Shown here in pieces: positions 1 to 11,832 of a stretch of 64,000 nucleotides of DNA. Position numbers and translations under genes: made by a program. A model generated the notes under the pieces. It did no database searches, was not told the origin of the DNA, and saw only the letters and a list, made by a program, of their open reading frames with translations. Numbering within the stretch: the first letter of the stretch is position 1; the number at the start of each line of letters is the position of its first letter. The DNA lies in the NCBI GenBank assembly GCA_025267735.1, contig CM046301.1:63941872-64005871 (forward strand). Direction: 5' to 3'. This DNA comes from Mactra quadrangularis. Taxonomy: Eukaryota; Mollusca; Bivalvia; Venerida; Mactridae.

Positions 1-968
1 TACTTAACGATGTAATTATAGGAATGAATACACGGACAACAACGACAATAATACTAGATTCCCAGCAGGTATGGACTTTATTCTATAGATATACATTGTT
101 ATAATTAGTTAATTTCCTGTTTTATGTAAGGTATAAAGTGCATTACTTCAACCAATCTGTGGATTCTGGAAGAAATACCGGTAATAGAGTTGCTCACGCT
201 ATTGAGACATTCCACACAATGTACATAGCGTTTAAGTCAATATTATATTAATTAAGAAGAACATTCTTAGAAAACGATAAAACATGATCTATGTTCGGAA
301 TATTTCGTCATTTTACGGAAAGAATTGTATTTGGTAGAAATTGACAAAAAAACTTAAAAGTATTGCTCAAGTTGTTGCATGTAATTGAATATGTTTGTAT
401 AATTACAACCTAAACGAAATAATACAATCTGATTGGTCAAAAGTGAACACGTGACTTGAATAAATGTGTTTTCATTTCTGTATAAACGCAGTTGCCTACA
501 AAAATTCATTAATATTTATGACTTTAAATTACGTCATGCCGGTACTAATTTCATGAATGAAAAATCTATTTTAGCGCTGTCACATGCAAAACAAAAGCTA
601 TGCATGTCAGTAAAAGAAGTAAATCATCGAAAACATGAAAAATGGTCCGATATTATCATATTGAAAATAAAATAAGAAATAAATTTTAACTGAAATAAAC
701 ATTTCAGTTTCACTTTTTTATACGAAATAAAATCCATTTACTTACATTTCTTTGCATTATTGATTCTGAAATGACATTAAAACCTGGAAAAAAATGCATC
801 GAAGCGAAGACCAAAATGGCCGACGGCCAGTATGAAAGACCTTTTAACGAACAAGATTATTCCGCATTACAATGCATTCGACTCTTACGCATTAAAATAT
901 AGTTCTTGATATCAACGCAATTAATCAGTCGACAAATTTCGCCCAGAAAGGTTGTAATTATAAAGAAT
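1..968. other. anonymous AT-rich sequence
   Basis: No exon, RNA gene or clear repeat recognised. The only open frame of note (466-675, 69 codons) has no recognisable domain, no splice context and the composition of random AT-rich DNA. Confidence 0.5.
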
Positions 969-1112
969 GAATTCATAGAAACAGACTTTCGTTGAAAAAT
1001 AAATGTCATTTTGGTGATAGCTAATTACAGCATAAAGGCCTTCGGCCTTAATACAATTAGCTATCACCAAAATAACATTTATTTTTCGATGAAAGTCAGT
1101 TTCTATGAATTA
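969..1112. repeat. near-perfect hairpin MITE
   Basis: The left arm (from GAATTCATAGAAACAGACTT) is repeated almost exactly in reverse complement on the right, ending GTTTCTATGAATT. The arms are about 58 bp around a short loop that itself holds AAGGCCTTCGGCCTT, so the whole 144 bp can fold on itself. This is the form of a foldback MITE. The family is not recognised and no target duplication is clear. The open frame crossing it is a by-product of the palindrome. Confidence 0.75.
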
Positions 1113-1502
1113 ATTCCTTATGTATATTGTATTTATTTGGGTGATAAGTATTTATCAAGCCCTATCATAAAGTATTTGTTTTGTTCTGATTTGATAATTT
1201 AGCCGAATTTCTTTTTAAAAAAAAGAGAATTTGTGTACGGAAAATATGATTCTTAATATGGAACGCCGACTTCTTCGTATGAAAACAAAATAGCTTTAGA
1301 GTAAGGGAAATAACTATTACATTCATAATTGAAACTGACATATGTTACACAATCATTCATTTGTTTTTACTGCAGCTATGATTTTAATAACGAAGTAAAA
1401 TGCGGGGGAACGGTACTTTTTATTTGATTTCTTCTGAAGAACCCTTTGATAAAAGACATTCAATATAAGATGCTTGAATATGATAATTATTCATTTTAAC
1501 AA

Positions 1503-2048
1503 TTTAGTATGTCGGCCCAAGGTGGTTCGCTGTACTCATCGGTATAACAGCAATATTTTGATGGTTTTTTATAGAAAAAATGTGCTCTTTACGAATCTGC
1601 CAAGTGATTTTTCAAATTTTTGGGCAGGAAGATGCTATAGGCCAAAAAACGATGACGTCACTAATTTCTAATAAATCGCCTTTGAACTTTAAAAACGCAT
1701 TGCGCGCCTATTTGTCATATTTCAAACAAGAATATTTGGTTCTAATTTATGATATGCTTCGACTTTAAGATTTTGTAAATGTTTTGAAAATAATCCGGCG
1801 CTGGAAGCACTGATCATCAGAACAAGTGATTACGTCACATTTTTACCATTTTCCGAGGTTCAAGTTTCAAACGCCATTAATTCTATGTTCTAAATAATTT
1901 TTTAAACAAATCAAATGCACGGAAGTTTCGTCAATACCATGTAAATAAAAAAAATAAATTAGAAAAATACTTGATGATAAAATATTAGCGAATACCAGCT
2001 CCCTAGCCACTTTTTAGAGGCTTTTCTCAACTGGGCCGACATACTAAA
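1503..2048. mobile_element. TIR element, 17-bp inverted termini
   Basis: Starts TTTAGTATGTCGGCCCA and ends with the exact reverse complement TGGGCCGACATACTAAA, 546 bp overall. The interior shows no intact reading frame. A non-autonomous DNA transposon is the simplest reading; the superfamily is not clear because no target duplication is visible. Confidence 0.55.
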
Positions 2049-3189
2049 CTATGTCTCAAACCAACAATAATATCATAAGCATGACCAGAAAATTGTCAAA
2101 GTATACGTCGTCAGTTATACACTCTTTATTTTAACCTTAAGGCAGAATTCCCATAATAGCTGCTGTCAAACTTCGGGCGATGTCGGGTCATGTCGACAAA
2201 TTACGTAAGTGGTATTCGTCGCTGTCGTTATAAATCGATAAAGATCGGATACACTTTTTTATTGTGTAAATGCTTCATTTTTAAAATATTATTAATATTT
2301 TACCTATATTACATAAAAAGATTATTAATTCTCCCAATTATATGAGAAAATAGATAGAATTCGTGTAAAAAGTTTAAACCGGAAGTTTAAAAATCCAATT
2401 TAAACAATGGACGAAAAGATTCGTCCCCTGACAGATTCGTCCCCAAACAAATTCGTAATCGATAAGTTGTTGATAATTAATGCATTTAGACCGTAAAATA
2501 CCATTATTTTATCTTTAAATGGTCATTAATGGTGTTTAAAAGTAAAATATACATGTATACTGCAAAGAATTGTTTATTTCATATTAGAATGGTCACTACA
2601 GTTTTGACATTTTTTTAAAAAGGGGGTCGTTGTATTAAAATGGCATTTAATTGAGTTATCTGTGGTGAAAATTCTTTTTCTTTTTTTTATTAATTGCCAT
2701 ATGGTATAAGGTAAATTATTTAAATGGTAACTTTGAGTGCAGAAACTGTTTTCATAGTCAAAAGATAAGGATACGGACTTGTGTTTTTAAAGCTGGTGAA
2801 AATCATCATATTTTCTGTTGGGTCTCCCTATGATTAACTTGTTATATGTGTAAAAATACCGACGGAAAGTTATTAAAGTTGATGAATTTACATTCATTAA
2901 AATATTGTGAATTTTATTAAACAACATTTATGAAAATAATTTGATTATTAAATTCATTTTTACATTTAAAAGATATATACCCCTTCAAATTTATAGTGTG
3001 ATTCTTACTCATTACTCAATTTTCAAAAAAATGTTATAAAAAAATTATTTGACGGTAAAAAGTTAAAATTATTTGCCAGTGAATCTAGGCTGTGATCCTG
3101 ATGATAAAGAAAGTAGCAAAAAGCTAATTCCTTGACATGTGTATTATGGGTATTCTACCTTAAACGTATGAATGGGTATTTGTTATTGC
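2049..3189. other. anonymous intergenic sequence
   Basis: AT-rich, full of stops in all frames, with no recognisable exon or RNA. I see nothing I can name in it. Confidence 0.4.
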
Positions 3190-3500
3190 TGTACTATTCC
3201 ATTAACTAAGAAAACAAAGTTAAATTATCAACCGTATGGCAGCTTAGTTTTCTCTTAAACACAATACCGGAATGTTACGTTTCCAAGACCAACAATTGAA
3301 ATGTCAACATTTAACAAGTTAACAAATATATGCATGTGATGTGAAAAGGCACGTTTTTTCTTTTACATGTTTTGTTTGTATAGACCTACTTAATTGGTAC
3401 GTCGACAAACTTTTGTATAGAGCATCAAGTCTGTCAATTGAGAAGTCTACAATTAGCCATTGACTTGATGAGACAATGAATGTCTTACACATGTCTGTTA
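3190..3500. repeat. direct duplication, copy 1 (empty site)
   Basis: Aligns with 4015-4720: shared blocks include AAGAAAACA..., ATGGCAGCTTA, CAATACCGGA and, further on, ACTTGAT followed by GATGTCTTACAC-like sequence. This copy lacks the 357-bp element found in copy 2, so it serves as the empty-site reference for that insertion. Function unknown; no coding frame is conserved between the copies. Confidence 0.5.
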
Positions 3501-3714
3501 CATTTAATCAATTCAGTTTTAACATGCACCTTGTTAGTTTATATAATACAAGAAGACTATTATTACAGACAAGGTACTTTCATTCATAGGGTTCAACATT
3601 TCTATTACCTTACTTGATTTGTAGATACATGCATATTACGTTATACCATTTATACAGTGGTTCAATATACATTGGCAATAAAGAATTCAATCAGGAGTTG
3701 TTTTTTCAGACATT

Positions 3715-3825
3715 GGCAGCGGACGTCTACTTGTCGTTTCAAATGCCCTAACTCACGTGTAGGTTGACTGACCACCGTGGTATGACCTTTGCGATGCGTT
3801 GCTGCGGCGTTAAACCCAACATTAA
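3715..3825 (+). repeat. 5'-truncated SINE-like fragment
   Basis: Contains a 'ccaccgtggtatgacc' stretch and ends TGCTGCGGCGTTAAACCCAA, a tail also seen at the 3' ends of the tRNA-derived SINEs here (for example TGCTACGGCGTTAACTCCAA near 40126). The tRNA-like head is missing. Confidence 0.45.
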
Positions 3826-4014
3826 AGTTGTATGTTATTGCTGTTTATGTTCCTTTAACGTATTTATTTGACTACTTTTTATAACACGAAACAACTTTTT
3901 TCAACTAAGATGAATCACTTGAGAGTTCACTTCCAGCCCCCCCCCCCAGTACTGAGCTAGTAGAATAAAGTTTCTTGCTCAAGGAAACAACGTGGTAGGT
4001 TTTGGATGGGATTC

Positions 4015-4720
4015 TTTAACCATTCAGTTGACGAAGAAAACATACTTTAATCATCGACCACATGGCAGCTTACGTATCTCTTTATAGCAATACCAATCCC
4101 CGTAAACAGATATCCTGTAAAGCATTGTCGTACAGGATCTCTACTATCTCAATCGAGGGTCACGTCGAGATGACCTTAATGTCGACTAATCAATGTGTAG
4201 CTTTCATCTAGACGAAACACTATTAATAACATTTTGATTTCGTAATTTCTATAACTTTGACCAAGGTTTGCAAGCTAATTTAACAGCGGTATTATTTACA
4301 GTCTGCGATTGGACGGCACATTTCAAATTGCGTGACGTAGACGATGTAAACAAGTTACGTATCATAACAATTTCGTCATGAATATTATGATGAGAAAAAG
4401 TCACCTGAACGTGACCCTCGAAAATTTTAGATCGGGTTTTAATCAGATTGTAGCAATACCGGATACACTTGCGACAAGGAAACATGATCATATAATGAAG
4501 AGATGGTAAAATGTATAAATTACGTGACGAGTGCAAGACGGTACACGTAACATATGCGCATGTGCTGTTAGTGCCACGTTATTGTTGTCTACGTTTTAGG
4601 CTTAACTATTTATTATGTATACAATGTTTTGTATAGGGTGACAAGTCAGTCACTTGAGAAGTTTACGACAACCTTTAACTTGATAACACGATGGATGTCT
4701 TACACTTCTGTCTGCCACAG
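4015..4720. repeat. direct duplication, copy 2 (occupied site)
   Basis: Second copy of the 3190-3500 sequence, interrupted by the MITE at 4094-4450. The flanks rejoin at CAATACCGGA as in copy 1, which lets the insertion boundaries be read directly. Confidence 0.5.
4094..4450. mobile_element. MULE-like MITE with 9-bp TSD
   Basis: Bounded by CAATC... and ...GATTG, and flanked on both sides by TAGCAATAC (4085-4093 and 4451-4459). The paralogous empty site near 3270 carries only one copy of that sequence. A 9-bp target duplication is typical of Mutator-like elements. Relatives are a 90-bp deletion derivative at 41067-41156 and an inverted copy at 62865-63262. No transposase; the 95-codon minus-strand frame (4249-4536) lies mostly in the element and is not conserved. 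Confidence 0.7.
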
Positions 4721-4854
4721 TAATTTAAAATACATCTTTGTTGTCTAGAGCATCCATTTTTACTTCTCTAATAAAGTAACTCGAAAAAGCTTCAACGCAT
4801 TATTGAACAGTGATCTTTTGGACATAAGCTGATTGGACCTAGCTTTTTTTTAAT

Positions 4855-5075
4855 TGGGTTTATAACGTCGTATTCAATACATATTTAGGTCATATACACG
4901 ACGGCCAGCTCTTCCTACTATAGGTTTCCTGGACACTTTTTCTATCACCAATACTAACTTACCCTAACACGAGGCCGACAACTCATGCATAGGGTATGAC
5001 CTACCGCGACCAGGCTCGAACCCGCGATCTCCGGTTTCGAAGTCAGACATACTAACCACTACGCCACGGCCGCGG
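4855..5075 (-). repeat. tRNA-derived SINE (family A)
   Basis: On the minus strand it begins with a tRNA-like head (GGCCGTGGCGTAGTGGTTAG, A-box-like) followed by a B box in GCGGGTTCGAGCC, then an unrelated body and a tail reading as a GACGTTATAAACCCAA-type end. Two further copies lie at 29072-29290 (+) and 37376-37602 (-). The extended non-tRNA body marks it as a SINE and not a functional tRNA. Confidence 0.8.
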
Positions 5076-5508
5076 CTACCTAGCTATTTGGAGAGTATGC
5101 AAAGCGAAATAACTGACAAGTCCGTTATAATCTTATATATATGTGCAGTGAATAATTCAGCCGAACGATGACTCCGCAGACATTTCCAATGACAACGAAC
5201 ACAATTTACAATAAACATTTTACAAGAGATGGAATGCCAATTGAATGTATCTTTAAAATGCATGTTTAATTTGGACCGTTTTGTTTCGTTTCAAATGTCC
5301 TATCACATGTTGTTTGAATTGTGAACTGAGATCACGGTTTGTCTGCCACGGATTGACCACACTTTTGATGATGTTATCACAGCTTTAGATTTATACACTT
5401 AAAATCATACAATATAACCTAGTCTGCAATGTAATTATGTCTACAGTAAATAAAGTAACGTACTTTTATTCCAATTTATCTGAATTTTATATGTTCTACT
5501 TAACGGCA

Positions 5509-5580
5509 CCCTCTGGCAAACTCAGAACGAACCCCTCAGGCAAACTCAGAACGGACCCCTCTGGCAAACTCAGGACAGAC
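5509..5580. repeat. three-copy 24-bp minisatellite
   Basis: Three tandem copies of a unit close to CCCCTCTGGCAAACTCAGAA plus four bases. The unit is a multiple of three, so it creates a small repetitive open frame (5437-5631), which I do not regard as a gene. Confidence 0.75.
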
Positions 5581-5950
5581 AAGTGGTCAACATGTAAAAT
5601 TACTAGTGCTGTTTTAGGTAGAATGAGGTAGGTACTTTAACGTGATCATAAAATGGTCGTTTACGTCTAACATTGAGATTTTATTGGCCATATCTCATAT
5701 TCCGTAATTTATTCATTTTGACTTTAATTATAATTAAAAATAAAACTAGCATTACGCAGTGTGATCACCCGTTGCAAGTTATGCGTGCTTCTATCGTCTA
5801 TCATACCGTAAAAATTAACGAGGACGCTTGTTCCATCACGTCATCAATCTTAGGAAATCGAGTTTCATTTAAAAATTAATTGTAAACGGGTAAATTGTTC
5901 AATAACGTGAACATATTTGTATAAAAGTACACGTTTATAGTCAATTTTAT

Positions 5951-6442
5951 ACGGAAGCCCTGAAGGGACATTTTTATGTTAATTGTTATGACTTATTTGT
6001 TATTACTTTATCATGATTTATTATAAGTTAAACGTATAGACTGATCGTTCGGACATTTTGTACATTGTAAAGTAAAGATGGCAAAATCGTTTTATTTGTG
6101 TTCATTCTAGCAGTTATTTTATTTCCATTCGTTGAGAGTGTAGTGCCCATTAGTCAAATTATACTCATTAGCTAATACTCATTCCTTATTTGCTATTCCT
6201 TATTTGTCCTTATTTGTTATTCCTTATATGTTATTTCTTATTTGTTATTCCTTATTTGTTATGAGTGATTAATTACAAATATCTGAACATAAGAAAGGGC
6301 ATGAAAGATAATGATCCATTTCAATTCTAACAAATTTGATAACATGTTTTAAGTAATAAGTAATAACAAATAAGTCATAACAAATAAGTCATAACAAATA
6401 AGTCATAACAAGTAACATAAAATGTTCCTCCAGGGCTTCCGT
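5951..6442. mobile_element. foldback-like MITE with internal 14-15 bp repeats
   Basis: Left end ACGGAAGCCCTGAAGGGACA and right end in reverse complement (CCAGGGCTTCCGT). Inside, short units of the type TTATTTGTTATTCC run in one orientation on the left (about 6175-6265) and as AATAACAAATAAGTCAT on the right (6355-6415). The element can therefore fold over most of its length. No coding capacity and no clear target duplication. Confidence 0.65.
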
Positions 6443-7408
6443 AAGTTTTAAGTAAGTACCATGTATTTTATTCGTTCTGTAGAATTCTGTCGCGCACTTA
6501 AGATATGTTTGTACTAAAGTGAATGGAAAGGCGCTTGTGTAATAATTACAAATAAACAGAAATGCGTGCAAGGTGTCGCACACGCGACACGAATAGTGAC
6601 AAAGGATAGCAGTTTAACTAAGTACCTTAAGAATATTTCAGAAAGTCCTTTTAACCTTTAAATGTCAACACGCAATATTCTGTCGTTGAGCTTTATTTAC
6701 AATCGATTAGCAGAATTGAAACGAATATACATTTTGACTAGTTTCACTGGCATTGTTTCAGCAAAAATCAACAAAAGAGAAGTGCTTTGTGCTAACATTG
6801 GACGTGAATACTATCTGCAAATGTGGTACCAGTATTATTTTGGAGTCGCCCTTCCTGAAAATAAGATATTTCCTTACAAACTAGCATAGAATCAAGCCAT
6901 ACTAGTGTTTAAACTAAGACACCATCTTAAAAACTTGTTGCTGCTTTTTGTGTGACACGCATAATCAAACAATAGTTTAACTTTTCATGTCATACGTAAA
7001 TTTATCAATACCTATCAAATGTTTATCAAAAGTCTTCATTAAAAAATATTATTTGAACATAAGGTCCACATATCGGATCCAATTACAAACATTTTATCTG
7101 ATGTTGCTTCAAATAACCAATATATTGTCAATTTTCACTCAAATGTGATCAATTATTTACATGTTTATGGAATTTGTGTCCTATTCTGGTTTGAATTTAC
7201 ACAAAAAACGTCTAGTTTGTATTAATACTTTATGACATCATAATAAAGTATAGACATAAACAACTTAATTTAGACTTGCAGATAATGCCGCTCATTCATA
7301 TTTGAGTTTATATTTGAGTTTTGGCATTTTTTCATCACTTTACTAAAACTGGCTTACCATTCCATAATAAACCTAAACTTTTCTCTCTACTCAAAGCATC
7401 GACATTAA
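6443..7408. other. anonymous intergenic sequence
   Basis: No recognisable exon. The open frames at 6389-6583 (-) and 6662-6889 (+) carry no known domain and lack splice or codon-use support. Confidence 0.4.
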
Positions 7409-9520
7409 TACCAAATGTTCATGGAACGGAGTATAAGAAACTAACAAATCATTGAACGGTGTATATGAGACTAACAAATCATTGAACGGAGTATAGGAGA
7501 CTAACAAATCATTAAACGGTGTATAGGAGACTAACAAATCATTGAACGGTGTATCGGAGACTGACAAATCATTGAACGGAGTTTAGATAACTAACAAATC
7601 ATGGAACGGAGTAAAGGAGACTAACAAATCATGGAACGGAATGTAGGAGACTAACAAATCATGGAACGGAGTATGGAAGACTAACAAATCATGGAACGGA
7701 GTATAGGAGACTAACAAACCATGAAACGCAGTATAGGTTCTTAACAAATCATGGAACGGAGTATAGGAGACTAACAAATCATGGAACAGAGTATATGTGA
7801 ATAACAAATCATGGAACGGAGTATAGGAGACTAACAAATCATGGAACGAAGTATAGGTGACTAACAAATCATGGAACGATGTATAGGTGACTAACAAATC
7901 GTGGAACGGAGTATTGGAGACTAACAAATCATGGAACGAAGTATAGGTGACTAACAAATCATGGAACGGGGTGTAGGAGACTAACAAATCATAGAACGGA
8001 GTATAGGAGACTAACAAATCATGGAACGGAGTATAAGAGACTAACAAATCATGGAACGAAGTATAGGTGACTAACAAATCATGGAACGAAGTATAGGTGA
8101 CTAACAAATCATGGAACGGGGTGTAGGAGACTAACAAATCATAGAACGGAGTATAGGAGACTAACATATCATGGAACGGAGTATAGGAGACTAACAAATA
8201 ATGGAACGGAGTATAGAAGACTAACAAATTATGGAACTGTGCGTAGGACACTAACAAATCATGGAACGGAGTATAGGAGACTAACAAAACATGGAACGGA
8301 GTATAGAAGACTAACAAATCATGGAACGGAGTATAGGAGACTAACAAATCATGGAACGGAGAATAAGAGACTAACAAATCATGGAACGGAGTATAGGTGA
8401 CTAACAAATCATGGAACGGAGTACAGGTGACTAACATATCATTGAACGGAGTATAGGAGACTAACAAATCATGGAACGGAGTATAGAAGACTTACAAATC
8501 ATGGAACGGAGTGTAGGAGACTAACAAATCAAGGAACGGAGTATAGGTGACTAACAAATCATAGAACGGTGTATAGGAGACTAACAAATCATAGAACGGA
8601 GTATAGGAGACTAACAAATCATGGAACGGAGTATAGGAGACTAACAAATCATGGAACGGAGTATAGGAGACTAACAAATCATGGAACGGAGTATAGGAGA
8701 CCAACAAATCATAGAACGGAGCATAGAAGACTAACAAATCATGGAACGGTGTATAGGAGACTAACAAATCATAGAACAGAGTATAGAAGACTAACAAATC
8801 ATGGAACGGAGTATAGGAAACTAACAAATCATGGAACGGTGTGTAGGACACTAACAAATCATGGAACCGAGTATAGGAGACTAACAAATCATAAAATGGA
8901 GTATAGATGACTAACAAATCATGGAACGGAGTATAGGAGACTAACAAATCATGGAACGGAGTATAGGAGACTAACAAATTATGGAACGTTGTATAGATGA
9001 CTAACAAATCATGGAACGGAGTATAGATGACTAACAAATCATGGAACGGAGTATAGGTGACTAACAAATCATGGAACGGAGTATAGATGACTAACAAATC
9101 ATGGAACGGAGTATAGGAGACTAACAAATCATGGAACGGAGTATAGGAGACTAACAAATTATGGAACGATGTATAGATGACTAACAAATCTAGGAACGGA
9201 GTATAGGTGATTTACAAATCTTGAAACGGAGTATAGGTGACTAACAAATCTTGGAACGGATTATAGGTGACTAACAAATCTTGGAACGGAGTATAGGTGA
9301 CTAACAAATTTTGGAACGGAGTTTAGGTGACTAACAAATCATGGAACGGAGTATAGGAGACTAACAAATCATGGAACGGAATATAGGATACTAACAAATC
9401 ATGGAACGGAGTATAGGTGACTAACAAATCATGGAACGGAGTGTAGGAGACTAACAAATCATGGAACGGAGTATAGGAGACTAACAAATCATGGAACGGA
9501 GTATAAATGAGTAACAAACT
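7409..9520. repeat. 30-bp satellite array, about 70 copies
   Basis: About 2.1 kb of head-to-tail 30-bp units; the first twenty bases of the consensus are CTAACAAATCATGGAACGGA, followed by GTATAGGAGA. Register is almost never lost. Variation is mostly single substitutions (GGAGA/GGTGA/AGAGA at the unit end). Because 30 is divisible by three, long repetitive frames appear on both strands: minus strand 7583-8467 (294 codons, decapeptide LLVSYTPFHD) and 8492-9187, plus strand 8569-8910 (RRLTNHGTEY). These have no non-repeat part and I treat them as artefacts of unit length. Confidence 0.95.
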
Positions 9521-10050
9521 ATTTTGATACTGGTTGATTTTTTACATCATGATGGTATTCTCTCGTATTTAGTAGATCTATCTAATAATACAGTTTAAAA
9601 CTGCGATCGAGCATTGAAAGGTAAACGTTTCTAGTTCTGGTTTGTCTCGTCATAATTTAAACATAACAGTAATGAACTCTGGAAACGTCACAAGTGACCT
9701 AAGACGCTGTCCAAAGTGGATAATCAAAATACTAACCTTAAAGATTACATGACAATATAACTAGTGTTGAGTTGAAATCCAAAATCATCCGCTGTTGGTA
9801 TTTATTCATTTTGGAGTTTACAATTGTATGTATGAACATCAACATGGCTCGTATTGTTTCGTAATTAATCTACATTCACTATGCATAAACAGACATTCTC
9901 CAAAACGCTCCATATTTGCATTGTGGGATTTGAATTGTGGGATATGATGTACATTTGTTTTATAGTAACCATTTGGCATACAATCCACTAGAATGAATCA
10001 TAAATATCTAGATTACAATCAAATGCACGTCACAAGAGACTTAGCAAAAT
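9521..10050. other. anonymous intergenic sequence
   Basis: No gene, RNA or repeat recognised between the satellite and the palindromic elements that follow. Confidence 0.4.
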
Positions 10051-10058
10051 GGTAGCCT

Positions 10059-10354
10059 GTTCAATTACACAAAACGTTACAGAACGTTCCGTAACGATAC
10101 ATTCGGAACTCCTCGGTCATTCACTGCAAATAATCTCATCTAATACACAAATATGCGATCGTTAAGGCAATGAGTGATGTCTCAAAATTTACGGACTAAA
10201 AACGAAACATCACTAATTGCCTAAACGATCATAAATTTGTTTACTTCAACACCGGTAGTTTCAAAATAGCGTCTAAATATGTACGAGATTAATCGCAGTG
10301 AATGGCCGATGAGTTCCGAATGTATCGTTTCTGTAACGTTTTGTGTAATTGAAC
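10059..10354. mobile_element. palindromic MITE, copy 1
   Basis: Starts GTTCAATTACACAAAACGTT and ends with its reverse complement AACGTTTTGTGTAATTGAAC. The arms contain ATACATTCGGAACTCCTCGG and its complement. A second hairpin (10149-10237) is inserted inside it; the matching segment of copy 2 lacks that insert. Confidence 0.75.
10149..10237. repeat. nested hairpin MITE
   Basis: GCGATCGTTAAGGCAATGAG on the left mirrors CTAATTGCCTAAACGATCAT on the right, with a short loop. It interrupts copy 1 of the larger palindromic element and is absent from copy 2. Confidence 0.65.
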
Positions 10355-10362
10355 AGTAGCGT

Positions 10363-10575
10363 GTTCAATTACACAAAACGTTACAGAACGTTACAGAACG
10401 TTACAGAACGTTACATAACGATACATTCGGAACTCCTCGGCCATATATTTGTTTACTTCAACACCGGTAGTTTCAAAATAGCGTCTAAATATGTCCGAGA
10501 TTATTCGCAGCAAATGGACGAGGAGTTCCGAATGTATCGTTACGGAACGTTCTGTAACGTTCGCGGCAACTGAAC
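10363..10575. mobile_element. palindromic MITE, copy 2
   Basis: Same arms as the copy that ends 8 bp before it, with GTTACAGAAC amplified to several tandem copies near the left end (about 10379-10420). The pair is enclosed by GTAGCCT (about 10052) and AGGCTAC (about 10580), which may be the ends of one larger composite element. The 74-codon frame here (10349-10573) is produced by the palindrome. Confidence 0.7.
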
Positions 10576-10587
10576 TCAGCCCAGGCT

Positions 10588-11097
10588 ACAGATATTATAT
10601 ATACAACAATAATACGTGCTGAGTATTTTAACGTGTTTATGTAGTATCCATGATTATAAATATCACATTAATGACCCTGGGGAGACGAAACTTTGTCAAG
10701 ATTTTGAATGTTTGATTTTAACGACTTAAAATTGAGTAACTTCCAACCTGTTGGCAAAACAAAATTGTCTAAGATTTGTTTCAACGATAGAATTTGATGC
10801 ATGGTTCTGTTATATTTACGTAAAATATCATTCTATTCGCATTTGAGTTTGCATCAATTTTTAATCATTATTTTAAGCATTTTAATTTAATATCATACAT
10901 GCAAACTATGATATAGTTCATTTATTAGTTATCATTTATTGATAGAAGTATGTAATAAAAATACATTGACATCAAATACAATTACATTTTGAGGTGTCAT
11001 GCAACATTTTTCTGTCTACTTAATTGTCTTTTCATCTGTTGTAAGACTTAAAACAAGCATTTAGCGGAAGAAAATCCGCATTAAAATGCAGATTTTA
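10588..11097. other. anonymous intergenic sequence
   Basis: AT-rich, no feature recognised. Confidence 0.4.
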
Positions 11098-11387
11098 TTT
11101 ATTTATTGGAGTTAACGCCGTGTAAACACAATTTAGGTCATTTTACGGCGTCCAGCGCACCTAACCTAGCTTTCCTGGACCAATGTCTATAACCAGTACT
11201 CACCTACCCTTCCACAAGGCCGGAAACTTCTCTCTATTATCTAATCAATGGAGGAAAATCGACATTATTGTCAAAATTTTCATGGAAGGGTATAACCTCC
11301 CCGGGTGGGATTGGAACCCGCACCCCCTCGGGCACAAGTATCCAAATCCCAGCGCGCTACCAACTTCGCTATCGACCCGGGATTTAA
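11098..11387 (-). repeat. tRNA-derived SINE (family B)
   Basis: On the minus strand the head reads GGGTCGATAGCGAAGTTGGT (A-box-like) and then GCGGGTTCCAATCC (B-box-like), followed by a long body and the tail TACACGGCGTTAACTCCAAT with AAATA repeats. A 5'-truncated copy lies at 39945-40165 (+), and a relative with a similar head but a different body at 46700-46890. The 78-codon plus-strand frame (11183-11419) is antisense to the SINE. Confidence 0.8.
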
Positions 11388-11832
11388 AATGCAGAGACAA
11401 AAGCATGAAGTCTAATTAGTCTCGCGTGGTATGTCCGATTCAATTACAACTGAAATTTGTAACAAATTCATGTTAACACCTACAGAGACACGTTTGGAAA
11501 AAAGACAAAAAACAACAACTACTGTTGAAGAAAATAACACTGTCACCATAAATGCTACTTTTTTATTCAAATTAACTTTCAATTTTGTAATCTATGTTAT
11601 GACATTATTGTTAGAAAACGCATCGCATAATAACTGCCTAGTACAGTAGGTTAGATTTTCCTAAGGGGGGTCTAGGAAAATTATACGTTCGTTGTTTTCG
11701 TTCATCACATGGAATAAAATTCATTAGATTAAAATAACGCGAATACAGGAGACTTTGACAAGTAACCTCAAGGGAAGTTGCAAGATTAATCGGTTTGCAT
11801 ACTAAGTCGTGTAACACGCCCTTGTGAACACT
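11388..11832. other. anonymous intergenic sequence
   Basis: Contains a 72-codon open frame (11431-11649) with no recognisable domain; nothing else visible. Confidence 0.35.

Noticed and set aside
4249..4536. 95-codon minus-strand frame
   Set aside because: Lies mostly inside a MULE-like MITE and runs into its flank; the related copy at 62865-63262 does not keep the frame.
7583..9187. Long minus-strand frames (294 and 231 codons) as repetitive proteins
   Set aside because: They consist only of the 30-bp satellite unit read in phase, with no unique part, signal sequence or splice context.
7409..9520. CRISPR array
   Set aside because: Units are contiguous with no variable spacers, and the window is eukaryotic with introns.
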